From NCBI RefSeq assembly GCF_947500705.1, contig NZ_CANMSY010000004.1, positions 248,001-312,000 of the forward strand: a stretch of DNA of 64,000 nt, in the 5' to 3' direction. The position numbers and the translations under genes were made by a program. The notes below the pieces were generated by a model. That model had not been told where the DNA came from. It did no database searches and saw nothing but the letters and a program-made list of their open reading frames with translations. Position 1 is the stretch's first letter. Each line of letters starts with the position of its first letter. This document shows positions 49,912 through 58,654 of the stretch, piece after piece. This stretch comes from an uncultured Brachybacterium sp. (GTDB lineage: Bacteria > Actinomycetota > Actinomycetes > Actinomycetales > Dermabacteraceae).

Positions 49912-50775
49912 TCACTCCTGCGGCAGCTGGGTGAACAGGTACGCGGCACGGTCCCCGTCGAACCCGCGCTGGGCGGAGGCGTACCAGGTGCCGTCCCCGC
50001 CGCCGTCCGGCGTGCCGGTCACCTCGCACAGCCCGTGCTCGCCGCCATCACTCACCTCGCAGGTCACCGACAGGTCCGCGGGCAGCTCACCGTCGTTGCG
50101 GTAGCCCAGCAGGATCCCGCTGGTCGCCGCGCCTGCCAGCTCCTCGTCAGTGACCACGGAGACGTCCCCGCCCCCGAGGGTCTGCAGGCCCTGTGCAGCA
50201 CCGGGTGCGACCGGGAGAGCGGCGCCGGGCTCGTCGGTCACCCCGAACAGCAGCGCGGTGTTGCCGAAGCCGGTGGGGACCAGACGGACCTGGGCCAACT
50301 GCTGGTCCCCCGAGCCGTCCATGGCGACGAAGGTGCAGCTCGCGGCGGCACCGTCGAGCACGGCCTCCCCCTCGCACTGCGCGTCGGCACCGGCGAGGAA
50401 CTCGGTGACCGCGATGTCCTCGGCGCTCATCGTGGTGACGGCCGCCTCGCCGTGCAGAGTCATCATCGCGAGGTACGAGCCGTCGGCCTCCGCGGCGAAT
50501 CGCTCGGTCGAGACGGTCCCGTCCCACTGTCCGGGGATCTCCGAGTCGGGCGCGGCGGCGCCCTCTGCGTCCTCCGCCGCAGGAGCTGCGGCGTCGTGGA
50601 CGTCGGAGCGTTCCTGGTCGGGTGCCTCCTGCACGACGGTCTTACCGGCACCTCCCGCGGCGGCCGGGTCCTCGGCGGATGCCGGTCCCGTGGTGCAGCC
50701 GGCCAGGAGTGCGGCGAGGGCCCCGAGCGCGAGCAGTCCTGCTCGATAGCGCGTGATCGTGGTGGTGGTGTGCAT
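49912..50775 (-). CDS. Predicted lipoprotein of unknown function
   Basis: A 287-residue protein with a signal peptide and lipobox L-L-A-G-C (Cys27). An Ala/Glu/Asp-rich linker precedes a mature domain of about 210 residues with two or more cysteine pairs (D-A-Q-C-E, A-S-C-T-F, V-T-C-E-V, G-L-C-E-V) that could form disulfides outside the membrane. AAGGG precedes the ATG. I do not recognise the family. It is divergent from the Cds1-like gene. Confidence 0.75.
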   Translation of the reverse strand: MHTTTTITRYRAGLLALGALAALLAGCTTGPASAEDPAAAGGAGKTVVQEAPDQERSDVHDAAAPAAEDAEGAAAPDSEIPGQWDGTVSTERFAAEADGSYLAMMTLHGEAAVTTMSAEDIAVTEFLAGADAQCEGEAVLDGAAASCTFVAMDGSGDQQLAQVRLVPTGFGNTALLFGVTDEPGAALPVAPGAAQGLQTLGGGDVSVVTDEELAGAATSGILLGYRNDGELPADLSVTCEVSDGGEHGLCEVTGTPDGGGDGTWYASAQRGFDGDRAAYLFTQLPQE

Positions 50776-50993
50776 GAGGCGTCCCTTCCCCCGAAGAACG
50801 GCGACGGCGGTGCCGTCGGGCCGTGGAGCACGGCCGCCGTCCGGCGACCTCATGATGGACTTTACGATCTCTTGACGCTTGCGCGCACCACTCTTTGCAG
50901 AATCTCCTCCTCTGCTCCTCGCGCCGTGCACGCGATCTCGGAGGTCGGCGTCGGTGGTGCCCGCTCTCCCCGGAGCCCGCTACCGTCGTCCCT

Positions 50994-52124
50994 ATGACCG
51001 ACACAGCGACGTGGCCGCAGCGGCTCGAGGACGTGGATCGCAGCGATATCTCCCTGCGGGACTGGGTGGCGGAGCGCATCCGTCGTCTCGAGGCCGACGG
51101 GCGCCGCAGCGCCGATACCCATCTCGTGAGCGTGGACCTGCCCGCGAGCTGGGACATCCAGCTCTACCTCAAGGACGAGTCGACCCACGCTGCGGGCAGC
51201 CTGAAGCATCGCCTGGCCCGTTCGCTGTTCCTGTTCGCGCTGGTCAACGGTCAGCTGCGGCCGGGCATGCCGGTGATCGAGGCCTCCTCCGGTTCGACGG
51301 CGGTGAGCGAGGCGCATGTGGCGCGGATGCTGGGCATCCCCTTCGTCGCGGTGATCCCGCGCGGCACCAGCACCCGCAAGATCGCCCTGATCGAAGCGGC
51401 CGGCGGGCACTGCCACGTGGTCGAGAGCGCGGAGCTGATGAGCCGGGAGGCGCAGCGGCTGGCCGAGGAGCAGGGCGGGCTGTTCATGGACCAGTTCACC
51501 CATGCGGAGCGGGCCACCGACTGGCGTGGGAACAACTCGATCGCCGTCAGCGCGCTCGCGCAGCTGGAGCTCGAACCGCATCCGGTGCCGCGCTGGATCG
51601 TGGTGGGCGCCGGCACCGGCGGGACCAGCGCGACCTTCGGCCGCCTGCTGAGGTATCGCAGCCTGCCCACCTCGCTGTGCGTCGCGGATGTGGAGAACTC
51701 TGCGTTCTTCGAAGGCTGGGTGCAGCAGGATCCGATGGTCACCACGGACCAGGGCTCCCGGATCGAGGGGATCGGCCGCCCGCAGGTCGAGCCGAGCTTC
51801 GTGCCCGGGGTGGTGGACCGGATGATCCGGGTGCCCGATGCGGCCTCCGTCGCCGCGGCCCGGTATCTCTCGGAGCACCTGGGCCGACGGGTCGGCGCCT
51901 CGACCGGCACCAACCTCGTCGCCGCCGCGCAGCTGATCGGACAGATGCGCGAGCGCGGCGAGGCCGGCTCGGTGCTCACCCTGCTGTGCGATCCCGGGGA
52001 CCGCTACTCCGACACCTACTTCGACGACGACTGGGTCGCGGCGCAGGGCTGGGAGCTGGGGCCGTGGCGGGAGGCTCTCGCGCGGATGCTGCCGCTGGGA
52101 AGCCCCCAGGGGACCCGTCCATGA
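50994..52124 (+). CDS. PLP-dependent cysteine desulfhydrase/cysteine synthase-family enzyme (Cds1-like)
   Basis: A 376-residue fold-type II PLP enzyme. The Schiff-base Lys lies in H-A-A-G-S-L-K-H-R, the substrate loop in S-S-G-S-T-A-V-S-E, and the phosphate cup in G-A-G-T-G-G-T. The words L-K-D-E-S-T-H and R-A-T-D-W-R-G-N-N agree with my recollection of the mycobacterial Cds1 cysteine desulfhydrase, which releases sulfide from cysteine, rather than CysK. TACCGT ends seven bases before the ATG, so the transcript is probably leaderless. Its stop overlaps the next gene's ATG. Confidence 0.82.
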   Translation: MTDTATWPQRLEDVDRSDISLRDWVAERIRRLEADGRRSADTHLVSVDLPASWDIQLYLKDESTHAAGSLKHRLARSLFLFALVNGQLRPGMPVIEASSGSTAVSEAHVARMLGIPFVAVIPRGTSTRKIALIEAAGGHCHVVESAELMSREAQRLAEEQGGLFMDQFTHAERATDWRGNNSIAVSALAQLELEPHPVPRWIVVGAGTGGTSATFGRLLRYRSLPTSLCVADVENSAFFEGWVQQDPMVTTDQGSRIEGIGRPQVEPSFVPGVVDRMIRVPDAASVAAARYLSEHLGRRVGASTGTNLVAAAQLIGQMRERGEAGSVLTLLCDPGDRYSDTYFDDDWVAAQGWELGPWREALARMLPLGSPQGTRP

Positions 52125-52450
52125 GCATCGTCCGCACTGCGGTGGGCATCGCCAGCGCCTGCTACGCCGCCAATGCTGCGCTGGGCGTGAGCGTGGCGTT
52201 GGGCGTGGTCGACACCTCGGGAGCGCGGTGGGTGCATCATGGGCTCTTCATCGCCACGGCCTCCACCACGGGCCTCGCCCTCGCCCTGGGCGTCGCCCAC
52301 CGTGACCCGTCGGCGGTCGCCCTGGGGGTGGCCGTGCTCCCGCTCGTGCTGCTGCAGCGCCGGGGGTCGCGTCCGCTCTCCCGCCACGCACGGACCGCCG
52401 CCCTCGCAGCCCCCTGCTTCACCGCCGCCCTGCTTCTGACACGGAGATGA
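52121..52450 (+). CDS. Small integral membrane protein
   Basis: A 109-residue hydrophobic protein with about three or four helices and short basic loops (R-R-G-S-R near residue 83). It is coupled to the Cds1-like gene by an ATGA overlap. No family is recognised. Context suggests one operon of PLP enzyme, membrane protein and nitroreductase; a role in exporting or sensing a product of the enzyme is speculation. Confidence 0.65.
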   Translation: MSIVRTAVGIASACYAANAALGVSVALGVVDTSGARWVHHGLFIATASTTGLALALGVAHRDPSAVALGVAVLPLVLLQRRGSRPLSRHARTAALAAPCFTAALLLTRR

Positions 52451-52452
52451 TG

Positions 52453-53262
52453 ATGGAATTCCTCGATGCCGTCTTCGGCCGCCGCACCACCAACGGTCCG
52501 TTCCGCCCCGACCCTGTCAGTCCCGAGCACCAGCAGCTGCTGATCCGCGCCGCCGCCGCAGCACCCTCCCAGTTCAACAGCCAGCCGTGGCGCTTCGTGC
52601 TGATCGAGGATCCGGGCACGATCGGCGAGATCGCCCGGGTCAGCGGCGAGAGCATGACGCAGGTGATGGGCGAGGGCACGTTCTTCCATCGCTACCGCAA
52701 GTACTTCCGCTTCTCCCAGCAGGAGATGGACGAGACACGCAGCGGCATGCTGTTCGACCGTCTCCCGGCGCTGCTGCGCCCCTTCACGAGCCAGGTGTTC
52801 ACCAGCTCGGGGCAGAAGCTGATGAACCGGCTGCGGGTGCCGCGCAAGCTCGGTGAGGAGAACCGGAAGCTGGTGGCGGGGTCACCGCTGCTGGTCGGGG
52901 TGATGCTCGAGCGGGGGGAGTATCGCCCCGAGGCGCTGTCAGGCTTCTACTCGGTGTTCAGCATGGGCGCGGCGATGGAGAACCTCTGGTTGACCACCAC
53001 CCAGCTCGGGATGGGCATCCAGTTCGTCTCCTTCCCGATGGAGGTGCCGGAGAACTGGCGACGGATCGTCGAGCTCCTGCGGGTCCCGGAGGAGCTCGAG
53101 CTGATGGCGGTCTACCGCCTCGGCTATCTGCCCGAGACGTCGCGTCGGCCAGCGATCGACTGGTCCAGCCGCGAGCGGAAGCTGCCCTCCCAGTTCGTCT
53201 TCCGGGAGACCTGCGAGAACCCCCAGACCGGGTGGGACGAGGACACCCGGCCGGACCGCTGA
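52453..53262 (+). CDS. Nitroreductase-family protein
   Basis: A 269-residue flavin-fold protein. The FMN-binding start reads R-R-T-T-N-G-P-F, then [15 protein letters not shown], and the later helix is [11 protein letters not shown] with Q-L-G-M-G. These are standard nitroreductase positions. It is longer than simple NfsB types. Of three consecutive ATG codons, the last (52453) is chosen because GGAG lies six bases upstream. It overlaps or abuts the membrane-protein gene. Its substrate is unknown. Confidence 0.82.
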   Translation: MEFLDAVFGRRTTNGPFRPDPVSPEHQQLLIRAAAAAPSQFNSQPWRFVLIEDPGTIGEIARVSGESMTQVMGEGTFFHRYRKYFRFSQQEMDETRSGMLFDRLPALLRPFTSQVFTSSGQKLMNRLRVPRKLGEENRKLVAGSPLLVGVMLERGEYRPEALSGFYSVFSMGAAMENLWLTTTQLGMGIQFVSFPMEVPENWRRIVELLRVPEELELMAVYRLGYLPETSRRPAIDWSSRERKLPSQFVFRETCENPQTGWDEDTRPDR

Positions 53263-53326
53263 GCGGAACTCGTGCTGGATGCGGGGTGCTGGATGCGCCC
53301 TCCCCGCATTCCCCGAAAGGATCTCC

Positions 53327-54445
53327 ATGACGGATCGGACCCACCGGGCCTGGGCCCAGCCGGAGGCCGCCGAAGGGCCATTGCCCATCCTGTGGTTCTG
53401 CGGGCCCCCGGGGGCCGGCAAGTCGGTGATCGCGTGGGAGGTGTTCGGCAACCATCACGGAGAACGGGTCGGCTACGTCGATATCGATCAGCTCACGATG
53501 CGTGCGCCGGAGTCCGGCGACGTGTTCGATCTGGCCGCTGCCAACCTTGCCCGTCTCGTGGACGTCCATCGCAGTCTCGGAACTCGAGCATTGATCGTCT
53601 CCGGCGTCATCACCCCGGATCAGCTGCCGGTCCTCGAAGCCGGTGTAGCTGGTCAGGCCGTCGTGACGTGGTGCCTGGTCACCGCCGACGACGGCACGCT
53701 GCGGCGCCGCGTCCGAGAGCGGGGCTGGTCTCCGCACCTCGTGGACATGGTCATCGCCGACGCTGACGCCTGGCGCAGCGTGGACGCGGTACCGCGCATC
53801 GATACCACAGCCACGACTCCCGGTGACGCCGCGAGAACGGCCGACGACCTCCTGCACCTGCGGCCCACCGCCGCACTCCAGCGCCCGCCACGCCTCGAGC
53901 CGCTCGATGGTGACGACCTCGTCGTCGTCTACGGACCGCGCGCAGTCGGAAAGTCCACGATCTCCTGGGGCCTTTTCATGGACTGCGCCGGCAGAGGTGA
54001 GCCGACCGGCTATCTCGATGCGGACCAGCTCGGATTCGTGCATGCCGACGCGGCGCTGCGCGACCAGCTGATCTGTCGTTCCGTCGCCTCTCTGGCGCAG
54101 ACCTTCGCTGACGCCGGAGCGGTCCGCACCGTCGTCAACGGCAACCTGACCCCGGCCCTGGTCGCGACGCTTCAGGGATCTCGTGCACGGCTGGTGCTTC
54201 TGGATGCCCCGCGTGACGTGCTCATCGAGCGCATCGCAGCCCGCAACGGCGGTGACAGTGCGCGTCTCGCTGGTGACGATCTGGTGGGTGCCACCAGCCA
54301 TACCCGCGCGGCGGTGCTCCAGCACGCTCTGCGGCAGCGCGACGCATACGCCGAGTCCGCCCCGCCCGCTCGAAGGATCGACGTCAGCAGCGCTGACCCC
54401 GTCGACCACGTGAGAAGCCTCGCCGACCTGCTGACACACCACTAG
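53327..54445 (+). CDS. Internally duplicated P-loop NTPase/kinase-like protein
   Basis: A 372-residue protein made of two similar P-loop halves. Half 1 has Walker A G-P-P-G-A-G-K-S (26-33), then G-Y-V-D-I-D-Q-L (49-56). Half 2 has G-P-R-A-V-G-K-S-T (203-211), then G-Y-L-D-A-D-Q-L (228-235). Both also share I-x-W after the P-loop and a late V-x-G-x-(I/L)-T-P word. The D-x-D-Q-L acidic motif after strand 2 resembles AAA_33/gluconate-kinase-like small-molecule kinases. AAAGGA precedes the ATG. Both P-loops look intact, so both halves may bind ATP. Substrate and role are unknown. Confidence 0.7.
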   Translation: MTDRTHRAWAQPEAAEGPLPILWFCGPPGAGKSVIAWEVFGNHHGERVGYVDIDQLTMRAPESGDVFDLAAANLARLVDVHRSLGTRALIVSGVITPDQLPVLEAGVAGQAVVTWCLVTADDGTLRRRVRERGWSPHLVDMVIADADAWRSVDAVPRIDTTATTPGDAARTADDLLHLRPTAALQRPPRLEPLDGDDLVVVYGPRAVGKSTISWGLFMDCAGRGEPTGYLDADQLGFVHADAALRDQLICRSVASLAQTFADAGAVRTVVNGNLTPALVATLQGSRARLVLLDAPRDVLIERIAARNGGDSARLAGDDLVGATSHTRAAVLQHALRQRDAYAESAPPARRIDVSSADPVDHVRSLADLLTHH

Positions 54446-54551
54446 GGCGGTTCCGTCGGCCCCCGACCGGAGCATCGACCACGGCGAGCTCGGCAGACCG
54501 GCGCCGTCCCCTTCTCCGCGAGCGGCGATCCCTGCACGCTACGCTCGCCCG

Positions 54552-55334
54552 ATGACGACGGCGCTGCCAGATCCTGCCCCGCCGCGAACCCTTCGGCGCG
54601 TGAGCACGGTGCTCGCGCTGCTCGCGCTGGGGCAGTTGATCCTCGCGCTCGCGATCCTCCTGCTCGCCGCGCCCGCTGCTGCAGCGCTCTCCGCCGTCGC
54701 ACTCGTGTCCTCGCTGACCCCGGCCCTGGTCGCCGCCGCGACCCTGAGGCCGCGCGCACCCGGCGAAGTGACCACCGCAGATCTGCTGACGCTGCTGCGG
54801 CACCTGGCGGCCGGGGCGCTCGCGGCCGCGGCCGTGCTCGTGCTCGGCGGGGCGCTGACCGCACAGTCCTGGCCGCTCGCCGCCCTCATCGCGGCGGCGC
54901 TCCTCTCCGACGCGCTCGACGGCCCCGTCGCCCGGCGCACCGGCACCGCCGGCCCGGTCGGGGCCCGGCTCGACATGGAGGCCGACGCCTGCCTGGCCCT
55001 GGTCCTGTCCGTGCTCGCAGCCACCGTGGTGGGGCCCTGGGCGCTCGCGATCGGACTGATGCGCTATGCGTACGTCGCGGCATCCTTCATCCGGCCCTCG
55101 CTGCGCCGCCCGTTGGACTTCAGCCAGCTGCGGCGGGTGATCGGCGGACTCCAGGGCGTCGCCCTGCTCACCGCCATGGTGCCGGTGCTGCCGACGCAGG
55201 CCGCCACCGCGATCATCGCGGTGGCGCTCGGGCTGCTGCTCGTCTCCTTCGGACGGGACGTCATCGCACTCGAGCACGCCCAGAGGCGTGCGCAGCGGAT
55301 GCCCTCACGGGACCACCTCAGGCGAAGGCGCTGA
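54552..55334 (+). CDS. CDP-alcohol phosphatidyltransferase family protein
   Basis: A 260-residue membrane enzyme with about six to eight helices. The CDP-OH-P motif is complete: D-G-P-V-A-R, eight residues, G-A-R-L-D-M-E-A-D, with catalytic aspartates at about 120, 123, 141 and 145. Such enzymes transfer a phosphatidyl or similar group from a CDP-linked donor to an alcohol in phospholipid synthesis. TACGCT lies six bases before the ATG, so a leaderless start is likely. Its 3' end overlaps the convergent acyl-CoA dehydrogenase gene by 17 bases. The acceptor alcohol is unknown. Confidence 0.83.
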   Translation: MTTALPDPAPPRTLRRVSTVLALLALGQLILALAILLLAAPAAAALSAVALVSSLTPALVAAATLRPRAPGEVTTADLLTLLRHLAAGALAAAAVLVLGGALTAQSWPLAALIAAALLSDALDGPVARRTGTAGPVGARLDMEADACLALVLSVLAATVVGPWALAIGLMRYAYVAASFIRPSLRRPLDFSQLRRVIGGLQGVALLTAMVPVLPTQAATAIIAVALGLLLVSFGRDVIALEHAQRRAQRMPSRDHLRRRR

Positions 55335-56685
55335 CCCCCGTGATCGACCTGCCCACGATGAGCGACTGCATGGTGTCGGTGCCCTCATAGGTATGCAGGG
55401 CCTCGATGTCGCTGCGGTGGCGCACCACGCGATTCTCGAGCAGGATCCCGGAGCCGCCCAGCAGGTCGCGGGCGTCGGAGGCGATCTCGCGGGCGGCGCG
55501 GGTGTTGTGCACCTTCGCGAGCGAGGCCTGCTCGGGGCGGATCGTGCCGGCGGCCTCGAGCTCTGCGAGCCGCACGCAGTGCAGCTGCATCGAGGTGAGC
55601 GTCTGCAGCATCGAGGCGAGGCGCACCTGGACGTGCTGGGCCTTCGCGAGCGGCCGACCGAACTGGATGCGCTTCTGGGCATGCTCGAGCGCGGACTCGT
55701 AGCAGGCCAGTGCATGACCGAGCGCGCCCCAGGCGACCCCCGCGCGGGTGGCGAAGAGGACCTTCGAGGTGTCCTTGAAGGAGCGAGCGCCGGGAAGGCG
55801 CTGATCCAGCGGGATCCGCACGTCGGTCATGGTGATGTGGGCCTGGTGGATGGCGCGCAGGGCGACCTTGCCGCGGATCACCTCGGCCTCGTAACCGGGC
55901 AGCGACTGGCCCACGAGGAACCCGCTGACCTGGCCGTTCAGGGCCTCATCGGAGGGATCATCCACTCTCGCCCACACCACGGTCAGGTGGCAGCCGGCGC
56001 CGTTGCCGATCCAGCGCTTCTGGCCGGAGAGCACCCAGTGCTCGCCGTCGCGGCGGGCGACGGTCTCGAGCGAGACGGAGTCCGAGCCGTGATCGGGCTC
56101 GGTGAGGGCGAAGGCGGCGTACTCGGTGCCGCGCGCGAGCGGTTCGGCCCAGCGCCGCTTCTGCTCCTCGGAGCCCAGCAGCATGATCGAGCGCAGCGCG
56201 AGGCCGCCCTGGACACCGACCATGGTGCCGACGCTCCCGTCGATCCGGGAGAGCTCCATGTTCACCAGGCCAGTCGCGAGCGGGGAGAGGGTGCGGTGAC
56301 CGGGCACGTCGAGGCCGTCGGTGAGCAGATCGAGCTCGCCGAGCCGGCCGATCAGCTCGATCGGGTACTCGCCGCGGTCCCACCAGTCGTTGATCTGCGG
56401 CAGCACCTCGGCGGCGAGCGAGCGGGCGTCGGCCCAGGCCTTGAGGTCCTCGCCGGCGATGTCCTGGAAGAGGGCGTAGTGATCCGCGGCGGCGGGCATC
56501 AGCTCGGCGGGGGTCGCGGCGGCGGCGTCGGGCGGGGAGACGACGGCGCGGCCCGTGACCACCGAGTCCCGGCGGTCGTCCTCGGGGGGTCCGGGGTTGC
56601 CGCCGAGGGAGATGTGGCCCGGGGTCGGGCTGCCCCACCCGGAGGGCTGGGTGCTGGGCTGGGTATGGGAGTCGTGGCTGGTCAT
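55318..56685 (-). CDS. Acyl-CoA dehydrogenase
   Basis: A 455-residue flavin acyl-CoA dehydrogenase. A-L-T-E-P-D-H-G-S-D is the FAD/substrate signature, and the late helix Y-E-G-T-D-T-M-Q contains the Glu expected as catalytic base in the glutaryl-CoA/long-chain branch. R-I-Q-F-G-R-P-L is also typical. The first 60 residues are a Pro/Gly/Ser-rich extension. Its ATG shares one base with the stop of the thiolase gene (TGATG), so the two are coupled. It catalyses an oxidation step of fatty-acid or glutaryl-type breakdown. Confidence 0.88.
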   Translation of the reverse strand: MTSHDSHTQPSTQPSGWGSPTPGHISLGGNPGPPEDDRRDSVVTGRAVVSPPDAAAATPAELMPAAADHYALFQDIAGEDLKAWADARSLAAEVLPQINDWWDRGEYPIELIGRLGELDLLTDGLDVPGHRTLSPLATGLVNMELSRIDGSVGTMVGVQGGLALRSIMLLGSEEQKRRWAEPLARGTEYAAFALTEPDHGSDSVSLETVARRDGEHWVLSGQKRWIGNGAGCHLTVVWARVDDPSDEALNGQVSGFLVGQSLPGYEAEVIRGKVALRAIHQAHITMTDVRIPLDQRLPGARSFKDTSKVLFATRAGVAWGALGHALACYESALEHAQKRIQFGRPLAKAQHVQVRLASMLQTLTSMQLHCVRLAELEAAGTIRPEQASLAKVHNTRAAREIASDARDLLGGSGILLENRVVRHRSDIEALHTYEGTDTMQSLIVGRSITGVSAFA

Positions 56686-57902
56686 CAGATCATCCTCTCG
56701 ATGATGAGGGCCATGCCCTGGCCGCCGCCCACGCACAGGGTCGCCAGGCCGTAGCGGCCCTCGCGCTCCTGCAGGCCGTGGAGCAGGGTGGTGGTCATGC
56801 GGGCGCCGGTGGAACCCCAGGGGTGGCCGAGCGCGATCGCTCCGCCGTGGACGTTGAGCCTGTTGTGGTCGATGCCGAGGTCCTCCGCGGCGGGCAGCAC
56901 CTGCGCGGCGAAGGCCTCGTTGAACTCGACCAGGTCGATGTCCTCGATGGTCAGGTCGGCGAGCGCGAGCGCCTTGCGGGTCGCCTCGACCGGACCGAGG
57001 CCCATGATCTCGGGGCTGAGGCCGGAGACACCGGTGGCGACCACGCGGGCGAGCGGGGTGATGCCCAGCTCCTTCGCGTACTCCGCCTCCATGACGATCA
57101 GCGCCGCGGCGCCGTCGTTCAACGGGCAGCAGTTGCCGGCGGTGACGGTCCCTTCGGGGCGGAAGACGGGGTCCAGCCCGCCGACGGCCTCGAGCGTGAC
57201 ACCGGCGCGCGGGGAGTCGTCCGCGCTGACCACGGTGCCGTCGGGCAGGGTGACCGGCGTGATGTCGCGGGCGTAGAAGCCGGAGGCGATCGCGGCCTCG
57301 GCGCGGTTCTGGGAGCGCACGGCGTACTCGTCCTGGGCCGCACGGGAGATGCCCCGCAGCTCGGCGACGTTCTCGGCGGTCTGGCCCATGGCGATATAGG
57401 CGTCGGGCAGCTCGCCGTCCTCGCGCGGATCGTGCCAGGGGGCGGGGATCTCCCGGGTGGCGCGCTGCGCGGTGCGCTCCCAGGCCTCGCGGAAGAGGGG
57501 GTCGCGGGCGTCCTCCTCCATGAGCTTGCCGGAGCTCGCGGAGATCGATTCGACACCGGCGGAGATCACGGCGCGGGCCTCGCCGGAGGCGATCGCGTGG
57601 AAGGCGGCACGGGTGGTCTGGATCGAGGAGGCGCAGAAGCGGGTCACGGTCGCGCCGGGCACGGTGTCCAGGCCGAGCCGGACGGCGACGGTGCGGGCGA
57701 GATTCCCGCCCTGCTGCCCCTCGGGGATCGCGCAGCCGAGCTGCAGGTCGTCGATCGTGGTGGGGTCGAGCTGCGGGACCTGGTCGAGGGCGGCCCGGAT
57801 CATCTGGCCGACGAGGTCGTCGGGGCGGATGTCCTTCAGCGACCCTTTGCGGGCGCGGCCGATGGGTGAGCGGGCGGTGGCGACGATGACGGCCTCGGGC
57901 AC
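56685..57902 (-). CDS. fadA: Thiolase (acetyl-CoA C-acyltransferase)
   Basis: A 405-residue thiolase. The nucleophile Cys90 lies in R-F-C-A-S-S, the N-E-A-F-A-A segment and the His of G-H-P-W-G-S-T-G follow, and C-V-G-G-G-Q-G completes the active site. It splits 3-ketoacyl-CoA into acetyl-CoA and a shortened acyl-CoA. The start is GTG with AAGGAG about eight bases upstream. Operon with the acyl-CoA dehydrogenase, and a shared upstream motif with fadJ, support a beta-oxidation role rather than acetoacetyl-CoA synthesis. Confidence 0.9.
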   Translation of the reverse strand: MPEAVIVATARSPIGRARKGSLKDIRPDDLVGQMIRAALDQVPQLDPTTIDDLQLGCAIPEGQQGGNLARTVAVRLGLDTVPGATVTRFCASSIQTTRAAFHAIASGEARAVISAGVESISASSGKLMEEDARDPLFREAWERTAQRATREIPAPWHDPREDGELPDAYIAMGQTAENVAELRGISRAAQDEYAVRSQNRAEAAIASGFYARDITPVTLPDGTVVSADDSPRAGVTLEAVGGLDPVFRPEGTVTAGNCCPLNDGAAALIVMEAEYAKELGITPLARVVATGVSGLSPEIMGLGPVEATRKALALADLTIEDIDLVEFNEAFAAQVLPAAEDLGIDHNRLNVHGGAIALGHPWGSTGARMTTTLLHGLQEREGRYGLATLCVGGGQGMALIIERMI

Positions 57903-57977
57903 GAGGGTTCTCCTTCGACGGCGGTGTCTGGGGCGGTTGCCGGCCGGGCTCGGCGATATGCACGATGCCCGACGTTC

Positions 57978-57992
57978 CTGATACTACGGGTT
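57978..57992. promoter_or_regulatory. Shared beta-oxidation motif, copy 2 (upstream of the thiolase operon)
   Basis: CTGATACTACGGGTT lies 76 bases upstream of the thiolase start and differs by one base from the copy upstream of the fadJ-like gene (45918-45932). On the minus strand it contains TAGTAT, a plausible -10. Confidence 0.5.
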
Positions 57993-58036
57993 GCAGATAC
58001 CTCCGGGGAAGTCGAGCACCCCTAGGAGCCGCCCGG

Positions 58037-58597
58037 TCAGAGGACCGTCGTGAGCACCAGCAGCTCTCCGTCCTTCGGACGGGCCGTGCGGCGGCTCCTC
58101 GTCTCGAACCCGAGCCTGTCCAGGACTCGGAGGGATGCCGTGTTCCAGGCCCAGACGGTGGCGTGCACCCGCTCGACGGCCGCTTCTCGCGCCCAACGGA
58201 TCACGGCCCGCCCGGCCTCGGTCGCATAGCCGTGGCCCTGGGCCGCGCGCAGCAGCTCGAACGCGATCTCCGGGCCGGGAGGATCGCCCTCCAGCGCCGC
58301 GGAGCCCGGGCCGTCGTGGACCAGCCCGCAGTACCCGAGGACCGCGCCGTCCGTGATGCGCTCGAGCGCCAGCAGACCGAGCCCCGGTCCCGACTCCGCG
58401 GTGCTGCGGCGGATCCAGTCCTCGAGATCACCGATGCTCGGGCGGCCCTCGGCATCGATCCGGCGGTGGACGGGCACCCGCGGATCCCGGTCGATCCAGA
58501 GCCGACGGTGGATCGCGGCCTCCTCGACCTTCCACGGCCGGAGGTGGAGGCGCTCGGTCACGAGGACCGGTCCGGGGTCGTCGGCGGCGGAGTCCAT
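58037..58597 (-). CDS. GNAT-family acetyltransferase (RimJ/RimL-like)
   Basis: A 186-residue GNAT. V-T-E-R-L-H-L-R-P-W is the usual opening of the RimJ/RimL group, then E-I-A-F-E-L-L, G-H-G-Y-A-T-E-A and N-T-A-S-L-R-V-L-D-R-L-G-F. The acceptor could be a ribosomal protein or a small molecule. The ATG at 58597 lacks a good ribosome site; a TTG at 58609 is possible. It follows the BglG-type gene on the same strand by 57 bases and may be read with it. Confidence 0.8.
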   Translation of the reverse strand: MDSAADDPGPVLVTERLHLRPWKVEEAAIHRRLWIDRDPRVPVHRRIDAEGRPSIGDLEDWIRRSTAESGPGLGLLALERITDGAVLGYCGLVHDGPGSAALEGDPPGPEIAFELLRAAQGHGYATEAGRAVIRWAREAAVERVHATVWAWNTASLRVLDRLGFETRSRRTARPKDGELLVLTTVL

Positions 58598-58654
58598 CTG
58601 CTCAGTCAAGGCGACGTTCAGCCCCTGCGCAAGACGCTCTTCCCCGAGGAGGGG

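Noticed and set aside
54552-55334. Naming the CDP-alcohol transferase pgsA or pssA
   Set aside because: The catalytic motif is shared by all subfamilies and there is no lipid-synthesis neighbour to decide the acceptor.
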